64,000 bases of DNA. It comes from Reyranella aquatilis. GTDB taxonomy: Bacteria; Pseudomonadota; Alphaproteobacteria; Reyranellales; Reyranellaceae. Location of the stretch: positions 62,001 to 126,000 of the forward strand of contig NZ_JAJISD010000005.1 of assembly GCF_020880995.1 (NCBI RefSeq), read 5' to 3'. The notes under the pieces were generated by a model. It saw nothing but the letters and a program-made list of their open reading frames with translations, did no database searches and was not told where the DNA came from. The translations under genes and the position numbers were made by a program. Positions 56,525 through 64,000 of this stretch are shown piece by piece (positions within the stretch are counted from its first letter, which is position 1; each line of letters opens with the position of its first letter).

Positions 56525-56929
56525 CTACCGCTTCTTCTTTTTTGCGGCGCGCTCGGCGAGCGCTTCCTTGTTCGCGGCCACGGCGGCAAGGATCAGGGTC
56601 TTGAAAGCGGTTTCGTCCAGCTTGCCGCCTTCGGGGATGTCGATGGCGCGGCGGACGTTGCCGTCCAGGCTGGCATTGAACAGCTTCTTCGGATCGGGCA
56701 ACGCGGCCCCACGCGGAAAGGTGAGCTTCACGACCTGCTTGTAGGTCTCGCCGGTGCAGACGATGCCGTCATCCTCCCAGACCGGCACGCCGCGCCACTT
56801 CCATTCCTCGACGATGTCTGGATCGGTCTCGTGGATCAGCGTGCGAACGCGCGCGAGCGTCTCGCCGCGCCAGTCGCCCAGCGCCGCGATGCGCGCGTCG
56901 ATATTGGCCGAAGCGGCGGACTTCGCCAT
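56525..56929 (-). CDS. DUF1801 domain protein
   Basis: A 134-residue protein starting MAKSAASANIDARIAALGDW. The DUF1801 core is visible as EWKWRGVPVWEDDGIVCTGE, then YKQVVKLTFPRGAALPDPKK and NVRRAIDIPEGGKL. It ends in a lysine-rich tail (RAAKKKKR). Family members are small and uncharacterised, with a YdeI-like fold. GGAGGG precedes the start. It follows the panE-like gene by 17 bases in the same direction, so probably the same transcript. Confidence 0.85.
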   Translation of the reverse strand: MAKSAASANIDARIAALGDWRGETLARVRTLIHETDPDIVEEWKWRGVPVWEDDGIVCTGETYKQVVKLTFPRGAALPDPKKLFNASLDGNVRRAIDIPEGGKLDETAFKTLILAAVAANKEALAERAAKKKKR

Positions 56930-56946
56930 GTTCCCTCCCCTTGCGG

Positions 56947-57933
56947 TCAGGACCGATAGAGATTCTTCGATTCCGCGAGGCTGACGCAGATCGATTCGAT
57001 CGCGTCGAGCGTGGGCGTGTCGAGACCGGCGCTGCGCGCGAAGGCGAGCGGCGCCCGCACGATCGCCTCGATCTCCATCGGCCGGCCCCCCTCGTAGTCC
57101 TGCAGGATCGACGGACGATGGTCGGGATAGACGCGCTTGGGGCCGTAGCGGACTTCGGGCGAATCGTCGAGCACGACGCCGTTCGCGGCGGCGATCGCCA
57201 GCGCCTCTGCATGGGCACGGCGCGCGAGCCGGTTGACCATCGGCGTCGCCTGGATGGTCGTGGGCTGGCGCAGGATCAGGCAGAGCGTCGAGCCGGTGAA
57301 GTTGGCCATCAGCTTGTGCCAGATGTCGTAGCGGATGTCGGTGGTCGAGGGCGACGAAATGCCGGCGGCGATCAGCGTCTCGCGCAACTTCTGGATGCGC
57401 GGCGTCTGGCGGTCGTCGGGCTCGCCCACCCAGAGCACGTTGCGGTCGGGCGAGATGTTGCGCACCACGCCGGGCTCGATCACATGGTTCGATGAGGTGA
57501 TGACGCCGCCCAGCGTGCGGTCGAAGCCGACCGCCTTGAGCAGCGCCCCGCCCGGATCGAGGCGCGACAGGTCCGGCGCCTTGGGCCGCTCCTTGCCCAG
57601 CCCGTGTCCGTACCACCAGGGAATGCCGTTCTGCGCGAAGACGACCGGCGTGCCCGGTCCCAGCAGCGGCGCCACCGTGTCGGCAATCGCCGACAGGCCC
57701 GACGCCTTCAGCGTCGAGATCACCACGTCCTGCGGGCCAAGATCCGCCGGCCTGTCGCTGGCCTTCACCCGGGCGACGATCTTCCTGTCGCCGGTGATGA
57801 GCGTGAGGCCGTTGGCGCGGATCGCCTCGAGATGGGGACCGCGCGCCACGACGGAAACCTCGTTGCCGGCATCGGCCAGGCGCGTCGCATAGTTTCCGCC
57901 GATGGCGCCGGCGCCGAACACACAGATGCGCAT
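56947..57933 (-). CDS. ketopantoate reductase (PanE/ApbA) family protein
   Basis: A 328-residue NADPH-dependent reductase. The start MRICVFGAGAIGGNYATRLA carries the GxGxxG cofactor motif. VVFAQNGIPWWYGHGLG matches the family signature around the conserved Asn, and KLMANFTGSTLCLIL the catalytic lysine region. ApbA-like proteins reduce 2-oxoacids such as ketopantoate in the pantothenate pathway, but many paralogues have other substrates. The ATG at 57933 lies one base after the stop of the upstream gene. Confidence 0.88.
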   Translation of the reverse strand: MRICVFGAGAIGGNYATRLADAGNEVSVVARGPHLEAIRANGLTLITGDRKIVARVKASDRPADLGPQDVVISTLKASGLSAIADTVAPLLGPGTPVVFAQNGIPWWYGHGLGKERPKAPDLSRLDPGGALLKAVGFDRTLGGVITSSNHVIEPGVVRNISPDRNVLWVGEPDDRQTPRIQKLRETLIAAGISSPSTTDIRYDIWHKLMANFTGSTLCLILRQPTTIQATPMVNRLARRAHAEALAIAAANGVVLDDSPEVRYGPKRVYPDHRPSILQDYEGGRPMEIEAIVRAPLAFARSAGLDTPTLDAIESICVSLAESKNLYRS

Positions 57934-57934
57934 C

Positions 57935-58483
57935 CTAGCTTCTTGTCTCCGCAAGCCGCAGCGACGCGAGGAAGCGGTTGGCGGCCGCGCGCGAATCCTC
58001 GTCGTTCTTCGCCGTGACCAGCAGGCGATAGAGCCGATCCTTCACGATGTAGGTCCGCATCATGACCAGCGCGTTCTCATGGTCGGCAATGTCGAGCGCA
58101 TAGCCGTCCCAGCCCTGGAGCGTCACCGGCTCGTCGAGCACGTACTTGAACTTGTTGCGCGGGAACGCCTTCTCGGCCTCGCCGCGGCCCAGCTCGCGCG
58201 CCATCTCCTTGCTGTCCTTGGCGGAGAACCAGCCGGGCTCGTAGTCGACATAGTCGAAGTCGAACATCTCGCCGTTGCGCTTGGAGGCCCAGGCCACGCG
58301 CTCGCCGGCATGGCCCTTTTCCTTCTCGGCGGCCGAGGTCTTGTTGGCCGGCGCCGGCATCTCCAGCCGGAAGCGCAGGTCGGGGCCGACCACGGTCTGC
58401 CACTCGGCCGGCTGGGCCTGGGCGGCGAGCGGCAGGGCCGCCAGCATCGCGACGAGGGAACGGCGCTTCAGGTTCGAACTCAT
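57935..58483 (-). CDS. exported hypothetical protein
   Basis: A 182-residue protein with a signal peptide (MSSNLKRRSLVAMLAALPLA, cleavage near AQAQPA). The mature part contains EWQTVVGPDLRFRLEMPAPA and AENRFLASLRLAET-like ends, resembling PsbP-like or DUF1795-type lipoproteins and secreted proteins, which lack a defined role. It lies between the VOC gene (ATGA overlap) and the panE-like gene (one-base gap), so all three are translated from one message. Confidence 0.75.
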   Translation of the reverse strand: MSSNLKRRSLVAMLAALPLAAQAQPAEWQTVVGPDLRFRLEMPAPANKTSAAEKEKGHAGERVAWASKRNGEMFDFDYVDYEPGWFSAKDSKEMARELGRGEAEKAFPRNKFKYVLDEPVTLQGWDGYALDIADHENALVMMRTYIVKDRLYRLLVTAKNDEDSRAAANRFLASLRLAETRS

Positions 58484-59334
58484 ACCGGCGGCACCAGCTC
58501 TTCGCGGCCCGACCAGTCCCAGGCGAGACCGGTACGCGAGACGCCGAGCAGCAGGCCATGCAGTTCCTTGGGATGGATCCAGCCACCGTCGGGATCGGTA
58601 ACGGGGTCGGAGCCGCGCGGCGTGTAGCGCGCATTGGCGTCCAGCAGGCGCTGGCGGACGTTCGGCCAGTCGTGGACCTCGACGTAGCACATGTAGAGCG
58701 AATCGCCGTGCTTGTGGGCGAAGCGACCCATCGCATGGACATTGTCGGTGACCTGGCTGAGTTCGATGCGATCCAGCCGGTTGGGTGGATCGAAAAGCGT
58801 CAGCGTGCCGATATAGCCGAAGCGCTCGCTGCCGATCTCGCTGAAGCGCGAAGGATCCAGCCCGAACAGGCCGGCATAGACGGCGGCGACACGGCGCCAG
58901 TCGCTCATCAGCGTGTTGGTCGTCTCGTAGAGGAAGGACACCGGACCGACGCGCGGCCGGTAGGTGCTCTCGGAGATCACGATCGGCAGGCCGAAGGTCG
59001 CGTCGTTCGCGAGGTAGAGCTGGCCGTTGTCGCGGTCGTAGCCGATACCGAGACCTTCCCAGCGCTTCACCATGCCATCGAGATCGGCGGTGCAGTAACC
59101 CGCCGTCATCAGCCCCTCGCCGCGGCGGCTCAGGAAATCCTGGGTGAGGCCCGCACCGTCGGGCTCGCACAGCTCGAACTCGCTTTCGCCGACGGCAAGG
59201 ATGGTGCGCCGGGCCGAGAGGTGGCGGCTATGGTCCCGGCGGGCCACCTGGCTGCCAAGCAACTGGCCGAAGCGCTGCGCCGCTTTCGCGGCGTCGTGCA
59301 CGGCGATCTGGACGCGGTCGCAACGATCAAGCAT
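58480..59334 (-). CDS. VOC (glyoxalase/dioxygenase-like) family protein
   Basis: A 284-residue protein with two vicinal-oxygen-chelate-type halves: DRVQIAVHDAAKAAQRFGQL at the N-terminus and LSQVTDNVHAMGRFAHKHG later, with YMCYVEVHDWPNVRQRLLDA. The superfamily includes glyoxalases, ring-cleaving dioxygenases and antibiotic-resistance proteins. Possible metal ligands (His, Glu) are present, but the specific reaction cannot be assigned. It starts 14 bases after the glutamate-cysteine ligase stop. Confidence 0.75.
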   Translation of the reverse strand: MLDRCDRVQIAVHDAAKAAQRFGQLLGSQVARRDHSRHLSARRTILAVGESEFELCEPDGAGLTQDFLSRRGEGLMTAGYCTADLDGMVKRWEGLGIGYDRDNGQLYLANDATFGLPIVISESTYRPRVGPVSFLYETTNTLMSDWRRVAAVYAGLFGLDPSRFSEIGSERFGYIGTLTLFDPPNRLDRIELSQVTDNVHAMGRFAHKHGDSLYMCYVEVHDWPNVRQRLLDANARYTPRGSDPVTDPDGGWIHPKELHGLLLGVSRTGLAWDWSGREELVPPV

Positions 59335-59348
59335 GCCGCGACCTTACC

Positions 59349-60713
59349 TCAGTAGGCGTAGTCGCGGAACAGCGCCGCGAAGGATCCCTTCCATTCGCCC
59401 TTCCACTTGGCGAGCAGTTCGTCGGCCGGCGCCTGGCCGCTGGCCACGGCGCGATCGAGCGGCGCGAGATACATCGTCTCGTCCGCACCGTGGGCATCGA
59501 GCCGCTTGCGGGCCCGCAGGCCGGCATGGGCGATCTCGACGACGTCGCGCGCCAGTTCCGACAGGACACGGCCGCGGAACATCGTGGAGAGACCCGACTT
59601 CGGCGTCTCGGCGCGCAGGAAGTCGTGATCCGCCGTGCTCCAGTCCTTCACCAGGTCCCAGGCCGCATCGAGCGCGCCCTGGTCGTAGAGCAGACCGACC
59701 CACAACGCCGGCAGCGCATTCAGCGCGGGAAGCGGCCCGGAATCCGCGCCGCGCATCTCGAGGTAGCGCTTCAGCCGCACCTCGGGGAAGGCGGTGGTGA
59801 TGTGGTCGGCCCAGTCGTTGATCGAGGGCAGTTCGCCGGGACGCGCCGGGAGCTTGCCCTGCAGGAAGTCGCGGAAGCTCTGGCCGGAGGCGTCGATGTA
59901 CTTGCCGTCGCGATAGACGAAGTACATGGGCACATCGAGCATGTAGTCGACATAGCGCTCGAAGCCGAACCCGTCTTCGAACACGAAGGGCAGCATGCCG
60001 CAACGGTCGGGATCGGTGTCGGTCCAGATGTGGCTGCGGTAGCTCTTGAAGCCGGCGTCCTTGCCCTCCTTGAAGGGCGAGTTGGCGAACAAAGCGGTGG
60101 CGATCGGCTGCAGGGCGAGCGACACGCGGAACTTCTTCACCATGTCGGCTTCGGAATCGAAGTCGAGGTTGGTCTGCACGGTGCAGGTCCGCAGCATCAT
60201 GTCGAGACCGAGCTTGCCCACCTTGGGCATGTACTCGCGCATGATCTTGTAGCGGCCCTTGGGCATCCAGTGCATGTCCTCGCGCGTCCACTCCGGCGCG
60301 AAACCCAGCCCGATGAACGACGCGCCGATCTCGCCCGCGACCTGCTTCACCTCGTCGATGTGCTGGCCGTTCTCGGCCGCCGCCTCGTGCAGCGTCTCGA
60401 GCGGCGCGCCCGACAGTTCGAACTGCCCGCCCGGCTCCAGTGTGATGCTGGCCTTGCCGCGCAACAGCGCGATCGGATTGTTGCCCTCGATCACCGGCTC
60501 CCACCCGAAACGCGTCAGGCCTTCGAGCATGGCACGGATGCCGTCCGGCCCGTCATAGGCCAGCGGCTTCAGGGTCTTGGTATGGTAGCCGAACTTCTCG
60601 TGCTCGGTGCCCATGCGCCACTGCGCGCGGGGCTTGTTGCCGGCCGCGAAGTATTCGATCAGCTGCCGCCGATTTTCGATCGGCGCGCCGCCGCCCGACG
60701 GAGGTGCGGACAT
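59349..60713 (-). CDS. gshA: glutamate-cysteine ligase (plant/alphaproteobacterial type)
   Basis: A 454-residue ligase making gamma-glutamylcysteine from glutamate, cysteine and ATP, the first step of glutathione synthesis. WRMGTEHEKFGYHTKTLKPL, LEPGGQFELSGAPLETLHEA and TCTVQTNLDFDSEADMVKKF mark the plant-type (GCS2-like) family. The ATG at 60713 (MSAPPSGGGAPIENRRQLIE) follows AGGGAGAG; a 40-residue upstream extension has no support. It is in the same direction as rsmE, 144 bp away. Confidence 0.93.
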   Translation of the reverse strand: MSAPPSGGGAPIENRRQLIEYFAAGNKPRAQWRMGTEHEKFGYHTKTLKPLAYDGPDGIRAMLEGLTRFGWEPVIEGNNPIALLRGKASITLEPGGQFELSGAPLETLHEAAAENGQHIDEVKQVAGEIGASFIGLGFAPEWTREDMHWMPKGRYKIMREYMPKVGKLGLDMMLRTCTVQTNLDFDSEADMVKKFRVSLALQPIATALFANSPFKEGKDAGFKSYRSHIWTDTDPDRCGMLPFVFEDGFGFERYVDYMLDVPMYFVYRDGKYIDASGQSFRDFLQGKLPARPGELPSINDWADHITTAFPEVRLKRYLEMRGADSGPLPALNALPALWVGLLYDQGALDAAWDLVKDWSTADHDFLRAETPKSGLSTMFRGRVLSELARDVVEIAHAGLRARKRLDAHGADETMYLAPLDRAVASGQAPADELLAKWKGEWKGSFAALFRDYAY

Positions 60714-60857
60714 ACGATCATCTCTCCCTGATCGCTCCACGCCTTCTGAGGGCTCGGGGAGCGGCCCGGTCGCATGAGAAAACCTCACGCGAGCCTGCGG
60801 CTGGTTCATCCTGTTCGATTCCCCCTCTCCCACATCGCCGGGGGCCTGCGCAAGCGC

Positions 60858-61646
60858 TCAGAGGGTAACCTTTGATGTGCGATAATCGCCGCTGAGACGG
60901 GGTGTCGGACGCCGCCAGTCGCCCAACAGCGCCTGCCAGCATGCCAGCGCTGCCAGCGCCGCCGTGTCGGCCCGAAGGATGCGCGGACCGAGGCCCACCG
61001 ACGTTACATCCTTTATGCGACGCAGCGCCTGGAGTTCGACCTCGGCAAAGCCCCCTTCGGGCCCGATCACGATCGCCCAGGGCGCGGCCCGCGCGGCGTC
61101 ATCGAGCTGCAGCAGCGCCTCCGTGATCGGCTGGCCGCCGCCGGTTTCGTCGCACATCATCAACCGCCGGCCCTCAGGCCAGCTCTCGAGCAGCCTCGCG
61201 AGATCGACCGAATCACGCACCTCCGGCACGGTCAGCCGCTCGGTCTGCTCCGCCGCTTCGATCGCGTTGGCACGCAGGCGGCCGACGTTGACCCGGTCCA
61301 CCGCCGTATGGTGCGTCACCACCGGCTGCAACACGGAGGCCCCCAGTTCGGTGGCCTTCTCGGCGATGTAGTCGATGCGCGCCCGCTTGACCGGCGCGAA
61401 GCAGAGCCACACGTCAGGCTCGGGCGCCTGCGCGCGCGTCCGCTCGCCGAGTTCCGCCACGGCCGCCTTCTTGCCGCGCGCCGACAGCGTTCCGCGCCAT
61501 TCGCCGTCGCGCCCGTTGAACAGCAGCAGCGGCGCGCCGTCCGGCCGGCGCATCACATGGCGCAGGTAATGGACCTGGGCCTCGTCGAGCGGGACTTCGC
61601 CGCCGGCCGCCAGATCGGCCTCGACGAAGAGGCGTGCGGCACTCAT
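60858..61646 (-). CDS. rsmE: 16S rRNA (uracil-1498-N3)-methyltransferase
   Basis: A 262-residue SPOUT-class methyltransferase that methylates U1498 of 16S rRNA. The N-terminal PUA-like domain begins ARLFVEADLAAGGEVPLDEA with HYLRHVMR. The knot domain shows KRARIDYIAEKATELG, AAEQTERLTVPEV, VIGPEGGFAEVELQALR and LGPRILRADTAALAAL, the RsmE fingerprint. It is divergent from ubiA, with a 49-bp intergenic region. Confidence 0.95.
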   Translation of the reverse strand: MSAARLFVEADLAAGGEVPLDEAQVHYLRHVMRRPDGAPLLLFNGRDGEWRGTLSARGKKAAVAELGERTRAQAPEPDVWLCFAPVKRARIDYIAEKATELGASVLQPVVTHHTAVDRVNVGRLRANAIEAAEQTERLTVPEVRDSVDLARLLESWPEGRRLMMCDETGGGQPITEALLQLDDAARAAPWAIVIGPEGGFAEVELQALRRIKDVTSVGLGPRILRADTAALAALACWQALLGDWRRPTPRLSGDYRTSKVTL

Positions 61647-61695
61647 GAAGGTTCCTTCGATGGATCATTGACGCGCATCGCTGCATGATGACGCC

Positions 61696-62619
61696 ATGAC
61701 CACCGCCCGGACAACCGGCTTCACCGACATCGACACCACGCACTGGACGCTGCGCTATCTGCCGCCCTGGGCGCGGCCCTACGGGCGTCTGGCACGCTGG
61801 GACCGGCCGATCGGCATCTGGCTGCTGCTGTTTCCCTGCTGGTGGTCCTCGGCGCTGGCCGCCGCGCCGCACTGGGCCCAGCTGGCAGGCTACATGGCGC
61901 TGTTCGCGGTGGGCGCCATCGCCATGCGCGGCGCGGGCTGCACCTGGAACGACATCCTCGACCGCAAGGTAGATGCCGGCGTCGAGCGCACGCGCGGGCG
62001 GCCGCTGCCGTCGGGCGAGCTGAAACTGCACCATGCGCTGATCTGGATGGCGCTGCAGAGCGCGGTGGGCGCCGCCGTCCTGTTCAAGCTCAACAAGTTC
62101 GCGGGCGGCGTGGCGCTGCTCTCGCTGCTGCTGGTCGCCGTCTACCCGGCGATGAAGAAGATCACGTCGTGGCCGCAGGTCGTGCTGGGCTTCGCCTTCA
62201 ACTGGGGCGCGCTGGTGGGCTATGCCGCCGTGACCTCGACGCTCTCCTGGGCCACCGTCGCGCTCTATCTCGGCGGCGTCGCCTGGACGATGGTCTACGA
62301 CACGATCTACGCCATGCAGGACCAGCGCGACGATGCCGTGGTCGGCGTCAAGTCGACGGCGCGCCGCTTTGCCGCCGCCCCGCGCCGCTGGCTCACCTTC
62401 TTCGCCGTGCTGGCGCTCGTGCTGTGGACGGCAACCGGGCTGCTGGCGCTGCTGGGACCGGGCTACTTCGTCCTGCTGGCCTGCATCGCCGCGCACTTCG
62501 TGTGGCAGATCGCCCTGCTGAAGCCGCACGACCCGGCCGACTGCCTGATGCGCTTCAAGTCGAACCGGGCAGTCGGCTGGCTGATGCTGGCTGCGCTCGT
62601 CGCCGACAGGCTGTACTGA
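61696..62619 (+). CDS. ubiA: 4-hydroxybenzoate polyprenyltransferase
   Basis: A 307-residue integral membrane prenyltransferase for ubiquinone synthesis, joining polyprenyl diphosphate to 4-hydroxybenzoate. The first metal-diphosphate motif is NDILDRKVDAGVERTRGRPL (about 85-104) and the second is YDTIYAMQDQRDDAVVGVKS. RPIGIWLLLFPCWWS starts the first helix. About eight membrane segments follow. It precedes the methyltransferase gene by five bases. Confidence 0.95.
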   Translation: MTTARTTGFTDIDTTHWTLRYLPPWARPYGRLARWDRPIGIWLLLFPCWWSSALAAAPHWAQLAGYMALFAVGAIAMRGAGCTWNDILDRKVDAGVERTRGRPLPSGELKLHHALIWMALQSAVGAAVLFKLNKFAGGVALLSLLLVAVYPAMKKITSWPQVVLGFAFNWGALVGYAAVTSTLSWATVALYLGGVAWTMVYDTIYAMQDQRDDAVVGVKSTARRFAAAPRRWLTFFAVLALVLWTATGLLALLGPGYFVLLACIAAHFVWQIALLKPHDPADCLMRFKSNRAVGWLMLAALVADRLY

Positions 62620-62624
62620 GGTTC

Positions 62625-63296
62625 ATGGCGAGACTTCCCAAGGACCCCGAGAATTTCATCCGCACCAACACCGCGCTCGAGGCGCCTGCCATGGTGCCCG
62701 AATTCAGGCTGTGGCTTGCCAGCGAATACGTGCCGATCTGGCAGGCGACCGAGGCGTGGCTCGAGGAGCAGAACGTCGATCCCCCCTATTGGGCGTTCTG
62801 CTGGCCGGGCGGCCAGGCCATCGCGCGCTACCTGCTGGACAATCCCTCGCTGGTGGCCGGCAAGCGCGTGATCGACTTCGCCGCCGGCTCGGGCGTCTCC
62901 TCGATGGCGGCGGCGCGCTGCGGCGCGGCGTCGGTGGTGGCCAACGACATCGACAGGCTCTCGCTGATCGCGGCGAGCCTCAACGCCTCGGCCAACGGCC
63001 TGTCGATCGAGACGAGCGGCGAGGACTGGCTGGCCGGGGCGCCCGGAAGCCCCGAGGCCGACGTGGTGATCGCGGGCGACGTCTGTTACGAGCGGGAAAT
63101 GTCGGTCCAGGCGCTGGCCTGGCTGCGCAGCCATGCCGAAAAGGGCCGGCTGGTGCTGCTGGGCGACCCGGGCCGCAACTATTTCAGTGCCCAGGGCCTC
63201 GAGGAGCGGGGTCGCTACGAGATCCCGACCACCCTCCAGCTCGAAAACCGAGGGATGCGCGAGACCGTGGTGTGGCGGGTGCTGCCGGTTTCATGA
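62625..63296 (+). CDS. class I SAM methyltransferase, EtfB-lysine-methyltransferase-like
   Basis: A 223-residue methyltransferase. FIRTNTALEAPAMVPEFRLW and DPPYWAFCWPGGQAIARYLL are typical of the EtfB lysine methyltransferase family (METTL20-like), and the SAM-binding motif is VIDFAAGSGVSSMAAARCGA. The family modifies the beta subunit of electron-transfer flavoprotein in alphaproteobacteria and mitochondria. Catalytic motif DVCYEREM follows. It starts five bases after the ubiA stop, so the two are coupled. Confidence 0.88.
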   Translation: MARLPKDPENFIRTNTALEAPAMVPEFRLWLASEYVPIWQATEAWLEEQNVDPPYWAFCWPGGQAIARYLLDNPSLVAGKRVIDFAAGSGVSSMAAARCGAASVVANDIDRLSLIAASLNASANGLSIETSGEDWLAGAPGSPEADVVIAGDVCYEREMSVQALAWLRSHAEKGRLVLLGDPGRNYFSAQGLEERGRYEIPTTLQLENRGMRETVVWRVLPVS

Positions 63297-63356
63297 CTCC
63301 GGGTGTTATAATTCCGTCACTGTTCTTTCACAGACAACTCGGGGTACAGCTAAGGA

Positions 63357-64000
63357 ATGCCCCCTGCCGTTCAGAAATCAAAGATAAAGCCTGCCGATTT
63401 CGCGAGCCTCTACGAGGGCTTCAATGCCCCGGTCTCGCGCTTCGACTGCGGCCGCAAGTGCGCGCCGCTCAACGACGGCGAGCCGGTCTGCTGCTCGACG
63501 CAGAATGCGGTGCCGGTGGTGCACAAGGTCGAATGGGACCTGCTCAAGACCCGCACCGACCTGTGGTCGAAGTTCAAGCCCTACGACTACGCCACCAAGA
63601 AGATCGTCGAGGAACTCACGCCCGACTGCATGGCGATCCACTGCAAGGGCGCGCGCTTCTGTGAGCGCGACAACCGCACGATCGCCTGCCGCGGCTTCCC
63701 CTTCTATCCCTACCTGACGCGCAAGAAGGAATTCGTCGGCATCGGCACCTACTGGGTGTTCGAGGACCGCTGCTGGATGATGTCCCACCTCGAGATCGTC
63801 GACCGCACGTTCGTCGAGGAATTCATCGCCACCTACGAGGCGCTGTTCATCAAGGACAAGAGCGAGTTCGACACCTATGTCGACTTCTCGGCCTCGGCGC
63901 GTCGCGTCTACTCGCGCTGGAAGCGGGAGATTCCGCTGCTCGGCCGCAAGGGCGAACTGCTGATCGTGACGCCCTCGACCGGCGAGATCCGCCCCGGCAA
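63357..64000 (+). CDS. cysteine-rich YkgJ-like protein (3' end beyond window)
   Basis: The frame is open to the window end (214 full codons). The product begins MPPAVQKSKIKPADFASLYE and has clustered cysteines: FDCGRKCAPLNDGEPVCCST, DCMAIHCKGARFC and IACRGFPFYPY. This pattern resembles the YkgJ/UPF0153 family, thought to bind zinc or iron through such cysteines. The role is unknown. The start at 63357 follows a GGGG run by about 12 bases. A perfect TATAAT at 63307-63312 could be part of its promoter. Confidence 0.75.
   Translation, partial: MPPAVQKSKIKPADFASLYEGFNAPVSRFDCGRKCAPLNDGEPVCCSTQNAVPVVHKVEWDLLKTRTDLWSKFKPYDYATKKIVEELTPDCMAIHCKGARFCERDNRTIACRGFPFYPYLTRKKEFVGIGTYWVFEDRCWMMSHLEIVDRTFVEEFIATYEALFIKDKSEFDTYVDFSASARRVYSRWKREIPLLGRKGELLIVTPSTGEIRPG

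Noticed and set aside
63307..63312. TATAAT before the cysteine-rich gene as a standalone promoter call
   Set aside because: No acceptable -35 hexamer at 16-18 bases was found, so it is only mentioned with the gene.
1..64000. CRISPR array or rRNA genes
   Set aside because: No regularly spaced direct repeats with unique spacers and no rRNA-like sequence were seen.

Overview
The window is high-GC bacterial DNA with an alphaproteobacterial gene set: an EtfB-lysine-methyltransferase-like gene next to ubiA, a plant-type glutamate-cysteine ligase, a tripartite-tricarboxylate substrate-binding protein, a type I-like cellulose operon with bcsD, and a FixK/FNR-type box. I would guess Rhodospirillales or Reyranella-like, but no rRNA or housekeeping marker settles it. 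Layout. (1) 1-6.5 kb holds metabolic genes: a DUF2252 protein cut by the window edge, a GMC oxidoreductase, a solute-binding protein, a TTC38-like TPR protein and a Tat-exported beta carbonic anhydrase. (2) 6.5-23.0 kb is a complete cellulose and cyclic-di-GMP module. Two membrane-bound diguanylate cyclases (+ strand) converge on a REC-EAL phosphodiesterase, which lies at the end of the - strand operon bcsO-like, bcsQ, bcsA, bcsB, bcsC, bcsD, bcsZ. The synthase carries an intact PilZ domain, so second-messenger enzymes and their probable effector sit side by side. (3) 23.1-29.3 kb holds a phoD phosphatase, a decaying hvfB-hvfC pair (hvfB has lost its 5' end and hvfC has an in-frame TAG), and an isolated S53 peptidase gene with a C-terminal DUF4114-like domain. 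(4) 29,381-50,770 is an integrative mobilizable element of about 21.4 kb. It is bounded by a 10-bp direct repeat that is the anticodon loop of a host tRNA-Leu(CAA). The host tRNA gene is cut in two: its 3' half is at 29,335-29,390 and its 5' half at 50,761-50,799, and neither junction restores it. The element carries its own complete tRNA-Leu(CAA) at 47,955-48,040, which looks like a compensating cargo tRNA. Other element genes are two paralogous tyrosine integrases, a TTG-start MOBP-type relaxase with an oriT-like inverted repeat, a VirD4/TraG coupling protein (no mating-pair genes), a type II restriction-modification pair, two large putative defence ATPases (nuclease-ATPase and AAA_13/PrrC-RloC-like), a secreted fibre-like protein, and a short recombinase beside two inverted 19-bp sites. 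(5) 50.8-64.0 kb returns to chromosomal housekeeping and metabolic genes: acyl-CoA synthetase, two MDR oxidoreductases, tldD, a panE-like reductase, a VOC protein, gshA, rsmE, ubiA, an EtfB methyltransferase-like gene, and a cysteine-rich protein cut by the window end. All assignments come from reading translations and motifs by eye; no database search was run.
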